The translations under genes and the position numbers were made by a program. 64,000 nt of DNA from ZC4RG35 sp964571765 (GTDB lineage: Bacteria; Actinomycetota; Acidimicrobiia; Spongiisociales; ZC4RG35): contig CAZNDH010000003.1 in the NCBI GenBank assembly GCA_964571765.1, positions 76,998-140,997 on the forward strand, in the 5' to 3' direction. Positions within the stretch are counted from its first letter, which is position 1. Every line of letters starts with the position of its first letter. This document shows positions 43,502 through 51,127 of this stretch, piece by piece. Under the pieces are notes generated by a model. It was not told the DNA's origin and made no database searches. It saw nothing but the letters and a program-made list of their open reading frames with translations.

Positions 43502-44628
43502 GGCTCCACCTCGCCGAGCAACTCGGCGAACAGGGTCCTCACCGCCGGATCGTTGACATCGCAGTCGTCCAGGTAGCGAGCAAAGGCATCCTTTGGGTCG
43601 AGGCTCTTACGTGGCGCGAATGGGACCCGAGGACCGCCGGGGTCGGGCCGTGCCAAGGTCACCTCGACCGCGTCCGGTATCGCCGACCGCACCTCGTCGG
43701 CCAGCCCGACTCGGGCGGGCTCGGTGAGCACCACCTTGACATAGGCGTCCCCGACGTCGTCGGCTCGGGCCAACACCTCGTCGAGTGTCCCCCGAAGCGA
43801 CGCCAGGCGGCGGCCCGTGGTGATGGGGACCTCCGTCACCCGGGAGGGCTGACCCGCGGCGGCCTCGACCAAGAGGACCCCCTTGCGGTCGTCCACCTCA
43901 CCGAAGTCGAGCTGCATCGGGGAACCCGAGTACCAGACTGCTCCTGGGTGGGGCACCCTCTGCTGGCGGTGGAGATGACCCAGGGCGACGTAGGAGAGGT
44001 GCCCTGGGAATACCGAGGCGGGAACGGCGTACCCGAATATGTGAGCCTCCCGTTCTCCGCCACCTGCCGTGGCCCCGTACACGGTCAGGTGGCCGGCGAG
44101 GATATTGACGGTGTCGGCCTCCATGTGATCGGTGAGACGCCCCACCACCCGACGCACCCGGTCCTCGTATTTCCCGGCGTGCTGATCAGGGTCCGACCCC
44201 ATGATGTCCTCGGCGCGGACTATTGCTCGCTGGGATACGAATGGGAGCAGGGCGACCCGCACACCCAGCCCCTCCAAGAGCAGGCTGCCCCCCCGATCGG
44301 GGGCCCGGGGGGCCCCCAAGGCGTGCACCCTGCTGTTTTCCAGGATCGGTGCCAGCGCGTCGACCCTGATGGGGTTGTCGTGGTTGCCGGCGACGATCAC
44401 CACCGGCCCCAACTCGGCCAGATCGAGCAGGCCTTTCCACACGATCTCCTCGGCCACCGGCGTGGGCGACCCGCTGTCGAACAGGTCACCCGAGACCACG
44501 GTCATCTCGGCCCGATGTCGGGCGGCCACATCGACGATCTCGGCGAGCACCCGGCGATGCTCCTCTGAGCGGTCACGGCCGCGCATCCTCCGGCCCACGT
44601 GCCAATCGGAGGTGTGGAGGATCCTCAT
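43498..44628 (-). CDS. sbcD: SbcD/Mre11-type nuclease
   Basis: Mn-dependent exonuclease/endonuclease subunit, 376 residues. Phosphoesterase motifs are complete: HTSDWHVGRRM, VVSGDLFDSG, VAGNHDNPIR, ILAGHLTVYG, and ALGHLHRQQ followed by VWYSGSPMQLDFGE. It processes DNA ends and hairpins together with SbcC. The ATG at 44628 overlaps the herA stop as ATGA; a longer frame upstream lies within herA and is not conserved. Confidence 0.93.
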   Translation of the reverse strand: MRILHTSDWHVGRRMRGRDRSEEHRRVLAEIVDVAARHRAEMTVVSGDLFDSGSPTPVAEEIVWKGLLDLAELGPVVIVAGNHDNPIRVDALAPILENSRVHALGAPRAPDRGGSLLLEGLGVRVALLPFVSQRAIVRAEDIMGSDPDQHAGKYEDRVRRVVGRLTDHMEADTVNILAGHLTVYGATAGGGEREAHIFGYAVPASVFPGHLSYVALGHLHRQQRVPHPGAVWYSGSPMQLDFGEVDDRKGVLLVEAAAGQPSRVTEVPITTGRRLASLRGTLDEVLARADDVGDAYVKVVLTEPARVGLADEVRSAIPDAVEVTLARPDPGGPRVPFAPRKSLDPKDAFARYLDDCDVNDPAVRTLFAELLGEVEP

Positions 44629-46307
44629 GACAGGTCCTCGAAGGGGTCCTCGGGCCCGTCGGAGTCGGTCGGCCGGATGGCCTCTGTGGGGCGGGTGGCC
44701 CACGCCGGGAAGGGAAACTCCACCACCAGAGGCACCGGGATCTCGGGTTGGTTGACCAGCATGGTCCCTGGCTTGAGGATGGTCGCCCGCTGCCTATGGG
44801 CCCCGGGGAGGAACCCGTACTCCTCGCGCGATGCCTCGGCCGAGTCGAGCCGGCCCACCACCCTCACCGAAGAGTTGGCGATGACCCTCCGCTCCACCTC
44901 TGAGGCAGTCTGCTGGGCTCCGATCAGGATGACTCCCAGGGAGCGGCCACGCTCGGCGATGTCGAGGAGGATCTCCTTTATCGGGCTGTACCCGTCGCGA
45001 GGCGCGTACTTGTTGAGCTCATCGAGGACCACCAAAAGCATTTCTGCGGTTTGGTGGCCGGCGGCCTCCTTGTCCTCGAAGGCCCGCTTCAGGGTGACAC
45101 CCACCACGAACCGCTTCGCCCGGTCGTTGAGGTTGTGGATGTCGACCACGGTCACCTGCGACTCCAGCTTGATGGTGTGCCGCTCCGGGTCCTCGACATC
45201 GGATCGGATGAGGCGCTCGACGTGACGCACCGACCCCTGGAGCCTCCGCACAAAGGCGTTGATGGTGCCGGTCCCCATAGCCGGGCCGGCCCACCTGTAA
45301 CGGTCGTCCTCGGACTGGACCCGTTCGGAGACCAGGTTGGCCAGCTCGCGGAAGTTGGTCACCGTCACCCCCTCGATGACCACGGCACCGGTCTCGATGG
45401 CCCGAGCGTTGCGCAGGTTGTTCATCACGTTGTAGACCACCGTGGTGTATTGGGCGCGATCGTCCTCGGCCTCGGCGAAGAGGAAGGGAAGGAGGTCGTC
45501 GTGGCAGAACCGCTCCAGGGTCCAGAAGAACGATGTGACGTCGGATCGTGAGTTCACGTCTGCGGTGGCTTTGGGGTCGCCGAGGCGGGGTGGGGCATAG
45601 CTGGCCACCGATTGGAACGGTGTGGCTGGGAGCCCGAGCACCCGGTAGCGGCCCATCTCCTCTTCGCCGAGCCGGTTGTTGGCCCGGTCGAGATGGAGCA
45701 GGTCTTCCCCCTTGACGTTGAAGATGAGGCTCTTGGTGTTGATCGCCGCCTTGCCCAGGACCCCTGAGGTGAACAGTGAGTGGAGAAGGAACGTGGCGTA
45801 GCTGGTCTTGGTGGCGACCCCGGAGATTCCGGAGATGTTGACGTGGGCTCCCCGCTCACCGTTGAGGAACTCGAGGTTGACCCACAGTGGCTCCCCGCTC
45901 CGTGATAGCCCCACCGGGACCCTGCGATCCATGCGGTCGAAGAACAGTGCACGGTCCCGCTGCTCACCCCTGGCGATGGCCACCATCTGCCCGGGCCGGG
46001 GCGGGACGAACACCTCGGGCTCGAACCTGGTCGCCGAGACCTGGGCCGCCTCGGTGACCTCGGCAGGGAGCACCCCGTCCTCGATGAGGAAGACGTCGGA
46101 GTCGAAACGAGCCCCCTCGTGACGGGCCACCACCTGGCTCACCGTGCCGTAGATCCTGACCACCTCACCGTCGGGGAGGGGGCGCTCCAGGGAGACCACG
46201 TCGTCGAGCTGGAGGTACTCCCCATCGGCCACACCCACCCAGAACTCCAGGGGGGTGGCGTCTCGGGTCCCGAGCACCCTGCCCACCATTCTCTGACTCT
46301 CACCCAT
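44625..46307 (-). CDS. herA: HerA-like DNA translocase/helicase with atypical Walker A
   Basis: FtsK/HerA-superfamily ATPase of 560 residues. An N-terminal beta-barrel (MVGRVLGTRDATPLEFWV) resembles the HAS domain. The P-loop is GISGVATKTS (160-169): the Lys and Thr remain but the Gly before Lys is Thr. NVKGEDLL follows near 198, Walker B is LLVVLDELNKYAP (Asp429-Glu430), and ILIGAQQTASEVERRV contains the Gln motif and probable Arg finger. HerA pumps DNA to NurA. ATG 46307 lies 8 nt behind TACTCT. It is the first gene of the operon with sbcD, sbcC and nurA. Confidence 0.85.
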   Translation of the reverse strand: MGESQRMVGRVLGTRDATPLEFWVGVADGEYLQLDDVVSLERPLPDGEVVRIYGTVSQVVARHEGARFDSDVFLIEDGVLPAEVTEAAQVSATRFEPEVFVPPRPGQMVAIARGEQRDRALFFDRMDRRVPVGLSRSGEPLWVNLEFLNGERGAHVNISGISGVATKTSYATFLLHSLFTSGVLGKAAINTKSLIFNVKGEDLLHLDRANNRLGEEEMGRYRVLGLPATPFQSVASYAPPRLGDPKATADVNSRSDVTSFFWTLERFCHDDLLPFLFAEAEDDRAQYTTVVYNVMNNLRNARAIETGAVVIEGVTVTNFRELANLVSERVQSEDDRYRWAGPAMGTGTINAFVRRLQGSVRHVERLIRSDVEDPERHTIKLESQVTVVDIHNLNDRAKRFVVGVTLKRAFEDKEAAGHQTAEMLLVVLDELNKYAPRDGYSPIKEILLDIAERGRSLGVILIGAQQTASEVERRVIANSSVRVVGRLDSAEASREEYGFLPGAHRQRATILKPGTMLVNQPEIPVPLVVEFPFPAWATRPTEAIRPTDSDGPEDPFEDLS

Positions 46308-46315
46308 CCCCGCCG

Positions 46316-46321
46316 AGAGTA
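46316..46321 (-). promoter_or_regulatory. Candidate -10 element (TACTCT) for the herA operon
   Basis: TACTCT on the minus strand, 8 nt before ATG 46307, the start of the herA-sbcD-sbcC-nurA transcript. Confidence 0.45.
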
Positions 46322-46343
46322 AACCCCAGGTGTGACAGGATCC

Positions 46344-46362
46344 GGTAGCTGTTTCCGCTACC
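46344..46362. promoter_or_regulatory. Inverted repeat in the herA/mgs divergent gap
   Basis: GGTAGC (46344-46349), 7-nt spacer TGTTTCC, GCTACC (46357-46362): perfect 6-bp arms, about 25 nt upstream of the herA -10. A possible operator for the repair operon or for the mannosylglycerate synthase gene. Confidence 0.4.
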
Positions 46363-46393
46363 TGGTCGGTCCGTGATCGGCCCGACCCGCGCC

Positions 46394-46407
46394 GGTACCG
46401 GTACCTT
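46394..46407 (+). promoter_or_regulatory. GGTACC tandem palindrome and -10 (TACCTT) before the mannosylglycerate synthase gene
   Basis: GGTACCGGTACC (46394-46405) is self-complementary. Its right end gives TACCTT (46402-46407), 6 nt before ATG 46414, a leaderless arrangement. The repeat may merely offer two alternative -10 elements. Confidence 0.4.
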
Positions 46408-46413
46408 GGCCCG

Positions 46414-47577
46414 ATGAGCCTCGTCGTCTTCCCGTTCAAGGAGGAGGACCTCGCCGTGGTCGGCGCCAACCTGGCCACCGCGGCGGCACATCCCCGGGTC
46501 GACGAGGTGTGGGCGGTCTCGGCCGCACCCGGAGACACCATGGACCGGGTGACGGGCCTCGGCGACGAGGTCGTGTCGGCGACAGGCACCCCGATCCGGG
46601 TGTTCGCCCAGGAGCGGATCGGCGCCCTGCGACCGGGCAAAGGAGACGGGCTCAACACCGCCCTGAGACGCGCCGCCGAGGCCGGGGCGGAGCGGGTCCA
46701 TTTCTACGACGCCGACATCACCAACTTCGACCAGGAGTGGATCGGGGGCGCCGAGGCCATCGCCGACCGCGGCTATCACATCGTCCGCCACCGATTCCCC
46801 AGGGCGGCCACCGACGCCATGATCACATGGATGGTCACCCGGCCGGCGTTGGCCATGCTCTACCCGGGAACCCTCCTCCCCCGGCTCGGTCAACCCCTCG
46901 GCGGCGAGATGATGGTGACCCGCGCGGTTGTGGACAGGCTGGTCGGCACCAACCTGGTATCACAACGGTCAGACTGGGGAATCGACACCGTCCTCACCTA
47001 CGCCACCTCCACCATGGGGCTGCCCTTCTACGAGCACAACGTGGCCTCGGGCAAACGCCATGCCCTCTACGGGTCTCTCGAGGAGATCCGCACCATGCTG
47101 GTGGAATGCCTCGATGCGGTGCGCTCCCTGCGCGGCCTCCCCGGGCCGGGCGAGGAGTTCGAAGCCGACCCTCCGGCTCCGGTCCCCGACGATCTGAAGC
47201 GGACCGTCGCCTACGACCTCGACCGGACGGTAGGGCTGGTGACCGAGGGCTGGACCGACCGGGAGGCGGATCTGGCCCAGTCGATGCCCGGAGCAGCCGA
47301 CATCCTGGTCAACCGTGATCGACCCAACTACCGCTTCATGGACGCCGGGCTCTGGGGCGCCGTCCTCGCCCGGCTCCTCGATGACTTCGAGCTGGGAGAC
47401 CAGGCTTGGGAGAGTCTGGCCTTCAGGTTGTGGGTGATGAGGGTGCTCGCCTACACAACGGGCCCGGCGGCCGCCGGCTACGACGTGGCGATGGCCTACC
47501 TGGAGGACATGATCGGCGTCTACGAGAACCAAGCACTTCGACAACCGGGCATCCCGCGACCACCATCCTCGGGATGA
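46414..47577 (+). CDS. mgs: Mannosylglycerate synthase, GT78-like
   Basis: Predicted to join GDP-mannose and D-glycerate directly into 2-O-alpha-mannosylglycerate, a compatible solute. 387 residues, close to the Rhodothermus marinus enzyme, which it resembles along its length as I recall that sequence: start MSLVVFPFK, RPGKGDGLNTALR, the metal-binding FYDADITNF (Asp99, Asp101), FPRAATDAMITWM, PLGGEMM, SDWGIDT, and late KLW-like FRLWVMRVLAYT. This single-step route differs from the actinobacterial glucosyl-3-phosphoglycerate synthase family. manC at 29824 can provide the donor. The stop overlaps the next gene as ATGA. Confidence 0.82.
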   Translation: MSLVVFPFKEEDLAVVGANLATAAAHPRVDEVWAVSAAPGDTMDRVTGLGDEVVSATGTPIRVFAQERIGALRPGKGDGLNTALRRAAEAGAERVHFYDADITNFDQEWIGGAEAIADRGYHIVRHRFPRAATDAMITWMVTRPALAMLYPGTLLPRLGQPLGGEMMVTRAVVDRLVGTNLVSQRSDWGIDTVLTYATSTMGLPFYEHNVASGKRHALYGSLEEIRTMLVECLDAVRSLRGLPGPGEEFEADPPAPVPDDLKRTVAYDLDRTVGLVTEGWTDREADLAQSMPGAADILVNRDRPNYRFMDAGLWGAVLARLLDDFELGDQAWESLAFRLWVMRVLAYTTGPAAAGYDVAMAYLEDMIGVYENQALRQPGIPRPPSSG

Positions 47578-48023
47578 GCATGATCGTGGTGGTCCTCTTT
47601 GGCATCCTCGGTGGCCTGGCAGGTGCCTTGCAGTCCCAGTTCCTCGGCTTCATGGAGAACCGGGTGGGGACCCTGGCCACCACCTTCATCACCTACGGGG
47701 GCGGAGGGCTGGCCATCGGGCTGCTCATGCTCGCCCTCGGAGGCGGTCGCTGGTCTTCCCTGCGTGATGTCCCCTGGTGGGCCTTCACCGCTGGGCTCAT
47801 GGGGCTGGTGGTCGTGGCCACCCTGGGGATCACCGTGGCCCGACTGGGATTGGGGGCGGGGATGACGCTGTTCACCGGAGCCACCCTCACCCTGGCAGCG
47901 GTCATCGATCACTTCGGCTGGTTCTCCGTGGCCACCACCCTCGACGCCAGACGTCTCGCCGGCATGGCCATGGTCATCTTCGGCACCTGGCTGGTGGTGG
48001 GGGGCGCCTCCACCACGGCCTGA
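47574..48023 (+). CDS. YdcZ-like (DUF606) DMT-superfamily membrane protein
   Basis: 149 residues with five hydrophobic helices, the half-size form of the drug/metabolite transporter fold. The N-terminal VVVLFGILGGLAGALQSQFL and the later MTLFTGATLTLAAVIDHFGW followed by RLAGMAMVIFGTWLV match the DUF606 pattern. Such proteins work as dimers. It is coupled to the mannosylglycerate synthase gene by a 4-nt overlap; export or uptake of that solute is possible but unproven. Confidence 0.82.
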   Translation: MSMIVVVLFGILGGLAGALQSQFLGFMENRVGTLATTFITYGGGGLAIGLLMLALGGGRWSSLRDVPWWAFTAGLMGLVVVATLGITVARLGLGAGMTLFTGATLTLAAVIDHFGWFSVATTLDARRLAGMAMVIFGTWLVVGGASTTA

Positions 48024-48029
48024 CCAGGG

Positions 48030-48602
48030 TTACCGGCGCTCGCCGAGAAGACGCCAGGCCCCGGGGAGAAGGATCCCGGCGGCAGAGGCTTTGATGATGT
48101 CGCCGAGGAGGAAGGGTGCCAGCCCCTTCTCCACGGCCTCGACCAAGGGCCAGCCGGTGGCCGCCATCAGACCAGCCACCCCGAACGAGTAGATGACTGC
48201 CGACCCGGCGAGGAAAGCGGTGAAGGTAGTTGGGAACGAGCGGTCATGACCGGCCTGGGCCATCCATCCCACGAGGCCGGCGGCGAAGACGAAGCCCACC
48301 AGGTAACCCCCGGTTGCCCCGGTGACCACCTCCCAGCCGCCGCTGGACTCAGTGAACACCGGTGCTCCCAGGGCGCCCACCACCAGGTAGAGAGCCTGTC
48401 CGGCGGCCCCGAGACGCCAGCCCAAGGCAGCCGCGGTGAGGAGGACGGCAAACGTCTGCCCGGTGATCGGGACCGGGGTGAAGGGGAGGATGACCCTCCA
48501 TTGGGCGGCGAGGGCGGTGAGAGCGGCCGCACCGACCACCAGGAGGACCGAGATCACCTTCGACTGGCGGAAGACTCTCTGGCTGATCACCGCTGACGTC
48601 AT
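48030..48602 (-). CDS. bioY: Biotin transporter BioY
   Basis: S-component of a biotin ECF transporter, 190 residues, six helices. The family motif PFTPVPITGQTFAVLL is present, then GGYLVGFVFAAGLVGWMA and a C-terminal FLLGDIIKASAAGILLPGAW. No EcfA/EcfT genes are adjacent, so it either uses shared modules or works alone as some BioY proteins do. ATG 48602 has GAGGAG just upstream; a TAACTT element at 48653-48648 could be its -10. Confidence 0.92.
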   Translation of the reverse strand: MTSAVISQRVFRQSKVISVLLVVGAAALTALAAQWRVILPFTPVPITGQTFAVLLTAAALGWRLGAAGQALYLVVGALGAPVFTESSGGWEVVTGATGGYLVGFVFAAGLVGWMAQAGHDRSFPTTFTAFLAGSAVIYSFGVAGLMAATGWPLVEAVEKGLAPFLLGDIIKASAAGILLPGAWRLLGERR

Positions 48603-48657
48603 GACTCCTCGCCTCCTTCGACTGATCCGGCCAATCGCGTCGTCCCGAAGTTAGCCC

Positions 48658-49488
48658 TCACCCGAGGGCGATCAGCGCCAGGGCGACCAGGGTGAGCACC
48701 AGGCCGGCCACCTGCCGGAAACGCAGGTGCTCCTTGCGCACCAGTCGGGCCATGGCAACGGTGACCGCCGGGTACAGCGACGCCGAGATCGACACCAGGG
48801 CCAGGGAGCCGGAGCGGAGTCCGAGGAGCAGGGCAACGTTGCCCCCGACGTCGAAGAGCCCGTTGACCCCGACCAAAGTGGTGGGCACACCGGCGAGGCG
48901 ACGCATCTCCCAGACCCCACCGAACGCCAGCGCCAGCATCATCCCCATGGTTGCCGCCCGAGCCGGGACCAGGGGAAGCAGCCCCGACGCCTCGGCGGTG
49001 CGGCTGATCAGCACGGTGTAGGCCCCGAAGCCGATCCCGGCGGCCAGCCCGTACCACAGACCGGCCATGGGGACATCCCCGCGTTCGGCCACCCAGGAGC
49101 AGAGGAGGATGGAGGGGACCGCCAGGGCGACACCGACCCAGGCGACCACCGATGGTCGCTCCCCGAGGAACACTGCCACCATCACCGGGATGACTCCCCC
49201 GAAGGCGGCGGCAGCCGGAGCGACCGCAGCCACGATCCCGCGGGCGAGACCGGCGAACAGAGTGACCAGGCCAAGGGCGCCGCAGGTCCCGGCCAGGGCC
49301 CCGAGCACCCAGTCTCCCCAACCGGCCTCGCCACCGACGACGAGGGCGGCGACGGTGATGAAAGGGAAGGCCACCATCCCCGATGCAAGGACGATGGCCG
49401 CCGCCGGGGACCGTCTCGAGGCCTCCCCACCGATGAAGTCGGCTACCCCGTAGAGAAGGGAGCTGAGTCCCCCGAGCATCACCCCCAT
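48658..49488 (-). CDS. EamA/DMT family transporter
   Basis: 276 residues, about ten helices in two EamA repeats: the first includes GGLSSLLYGVADFIGGEASR, the second begins MAGLWYGLAAGIGFGAYTVL. It is not closely similar to the DMT protein at 39299. Substrate unknown. Its ATG directly follows the TAG stop of the HIT gene, which suggests translational coupling. Confidence 0.88.
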   Translation of the reverse strand: MGVMLGGLSSLLYGVADFIGGEASRRSPAAAIVLASGMVAFPFITVAALVVGGEAGWGDWVLGALAGTCGALGLVTLFAGLARGIVAAVAPAAAAFGGVIPVMVAVFLGERPSVVAWVGVALAVPSILLCSWVAERGDVPMAGLWYGLAAGIGFGAYTVLISRTAEASGLLPLVPARAATMGMMLALAFGGVWEMRRLAGVPTTLVGVNGLFDVGGNVALLLGLRSGSLALVSISASLYPAVTVAMARLVRKEHLRFRQVAGLVLTLVALALIALG

Positions 49489-49911
49489 CTAGGAGGATGC
49501 TCCGTCGGCTCCCCTACGTACCAGCTCCCCTCTGATCGAGTCGGCGGCAGCCTCCAATTCGCCCCGTTCCACGGAGGCCGCGGCATGGGCGAAGTCGAGG
49601 TCGGTGACGGTGTCTATCGGAACCAGGTGGATGTGGAGGTGGGGCACCTCCAACCCGGCGATCATCAGACCGACCTTGGCGGGGCGGTACACCTCCTGGA
49701 TCGCCGCGCCGATCTCCCGGGACACCCCCATCAGGTGATTAACGAGGTCGGGGGGACAGTCCAGCCAGTGGTCGACCTCCTTTCGGGGCACCACCAGGAC
49801 ATGACCTGGACGCAACGGGTTTATCGACATGAAGGCGACGCAGCGGTCGTCCCGCCAGACGAATGTGCCGGGGATATCCCCTTCGATGATCCTGGTGAAT
49901 ACGGTGGGCAT
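49489..49911 (-). CDS. HIT family nucleotide hydrolase/transferase
   Basis: 140 residues. Typical N-terminus MPTVFTRIIEGDIPGTFVWR, central NPLRPGHVLVVPRKEVDHW and the histidine triad HLHIHLVP with the nucleophilic middle His. Members hydrolyse nucleotide-AMP conjugates; the Hint-like group is the best fit. ATG 49911 lies 8 nt behind TAACCT, which argues against the longer in-frame extension. Confidence 0.92.
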   Translation of the reverse strand: MPTVFTRIIEGDIPGTFVWRDDRCVAFMSINPLRPGHVLVVPRKEVDHWLDCPPDLVNHLMGVSREIGAAIQEVYRPAKVGLMIAGLEVPHLHIHLVPIDTVTDLDFAHAAASVERGELEAAADSIRGELVRRGADGASS

Positions 49912-49919
49912 CGCCCGCC

Positions 49920-49925
49920 AGGTTA
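49920..49925 (-). promoter_or_regulatory. Candidate -10 element (TAACCT) for the HIT gene
   Basis: TAACCT on the minus strand, 8 nt before ATG 49911. It gives the HIT-EamA-BioY genes a promoter of their own within the 22-nt gap. Confidence 0.4.
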
Positions 49926-49933
49926 TCCGTCGG

Positions 49934-51103
49934 TCAGCCCCGGACAGCCACCACCTTGAGCAGGGCCTCGGTGGTGGCGACGTACATCTCCCCGGCACCG
50001 TCGAGGCCGAACCCGACTACCCGCCCCGGAACTCCCACCTGGTCGGTCCAGTGGGTCTCGTCGGCCAGCTCCCCGTCGACGAACCGGAAGCTGCGCAGGT
50101 AGCCGCCGCAGTAGTCCGAGTAGAAGTAGTGACCGGCGATCTCGGGGATCTGCTCACCTCGGTAGACAAATCCCCCGGTTATCGAGCAAGTGCCTTGGTC
50201 ACCGTGGGCCACGCTCACCTGGGGGATCACCAGCCCGCTGCTGTCACACCCCTCCGCCGGCCGGAAGCAGCTGTCACCTTCCATCACCGGCCAGCCGTAG
50301 TTCAGCCCCGGCTCGAGAGGGGTCACCGAAACCTCCTCGAAGCGGTTCTGTCCGACGTCGGCGATGTAGATCAGGTCGTCTTCGATCCAGAATCGCCAGG
50401 GGTTTCGCAGCCCGTAGGAGAACACCTCGGGCTGGGGCTCTCCGTCCACCCGGAGAGTGACCAGAGACCCGAGCAGGGTGTCCCGGTCTTGCCCGTGGCC
50501 GAACTGGTCGTTGGCACCGCCCCCGTCGCCCAGGCCGAGGTACAGCGATCCTTCCGGCCCGAACTGGATCATGCCCCCGTTGTGGTTGCCTGCCGGCTGG
50601 GAGAGCCGGAGGAGAACACGCTCACTTTCCGGGTCAACGGTGAAAGGGTCGACGAAGCGGTACTCGGCGACCACCGTGTCCCCGTTGCCCGCCGAGTAGT
50701 GGAGGAACAGACGTTCCGGGTCCTCGGGATGGAGGGCAATCGAGAGCAACCCCTGTTCGCCGCTGTCCTGTACCCGTGAGGAGATGTCGAGGACCGGGTC
50801 TGGCCGCAGCGCTCCCTCCTGAAGGGCCCACATCCGCCCGTCCTTGGTGATCAGATAGGCAACCTCGTCCCCGGGTCGGGCTGTCAACTGGACGGGGAAG
50901 CTGATGTCGGCGACGAGCTGATAGGAGACGGAGCCAAGGGGAGCCAGCGTGGTCGTGGTGACCTCCGGCTCGATCGAGGTGGTCACCTCGGGGACGGTGG
51001 TCTCCACCGGGGAGGTCGTGGGCGCCACCGTGGTGACCGGAGGCTCATCTCCCTGGGTGCACGCCACGACCACAATGACCAGAGCAAGGAGCCGAGGATT
51101 CAT
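49934..51103 (-). CDS. PQQ-dependent sugar dehydrogenase-like lipoprotein
   Basis: 389 residues. Lipobox VVAC (Cys near 15), then a Thr/Val/Pro-rich linker to about residue 56, then a six-bladed beta-propeller of the glucose/sorbosone dehydrogenase family: GEQGLLSIALHP, NHNGGMIQFGPEGSLYLGLG, YGLRNPWRFW, DVGQNRFEEV and GLNYGWPVMEG. It would oxidise a sugar or aldose outside the membrane if PQQ is available; no PQQ synthesis genes are here. ATG 51103 lies 6 nt behind TAACCT. Confidence 0.9.
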   Translation of the reverse strand: MNPRLLALVIVVVACTQGDEPPVTTVAPTTSPVETTVPEVTTSIEPEVTTTTLAPLGSVSYQLVADISFPVQLTARPGDEVAYLITKDGRMWALQEGALRPDPVLDISSRVQDSGEQGLLSIALHPEDPERLFLHYSAGNGDTVVAEYRFVDPFTVDPESERVLLRLSQPAGNHNGGMIQFGPEGSLYLGLGDGGGANDQFGHGQDRDTLLGSLVTLRVDGEPQPEVFSYGLRNPWRFWIEDDLIYIADVGQNRFEEVSVTPLEPGLNYGWPVMEGDSCFRPAEGCDSSGLVIPQVSVAHGDQGTCSITGGFVYRGEQIPEIAGHYFYSDYCGGYLRSFRFVDGELADETHWTDQVGVPGRVVGFGLDGAGEMYVATTEALLKVVAVRG

Positions 51104-51109
51104 GGGGCC

Positions 51110-51119
51110 AGGTTAGGTT
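51110..51119. promoter_or_regulatory. Bidirectional -10 sharing one TA step (sugar dehydrogenase / SNase)
   Basis: In AGGTTAGGTT the plus strand reads TAGGTT (51114-51119), 8 nt before GTG 51128, and the minus strand reads TAACCT (51115-51110), 6 nt before ATG 51103. The T-A step at 51114-51115 belongs to both, as at 30870-30871. Confidence 0.5.
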
Positions 51120-51127
51120 GGGGCAGC

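Noticed and set aside
40212..46307. HerA-NurA-like operon as a phage-defence system
   Set aside because: HerA-containing defence systems exist, but here the partners are SbcCD, there is no toxin or effector gene, and no mobile element or defence island is nearby. A repair role fits better.
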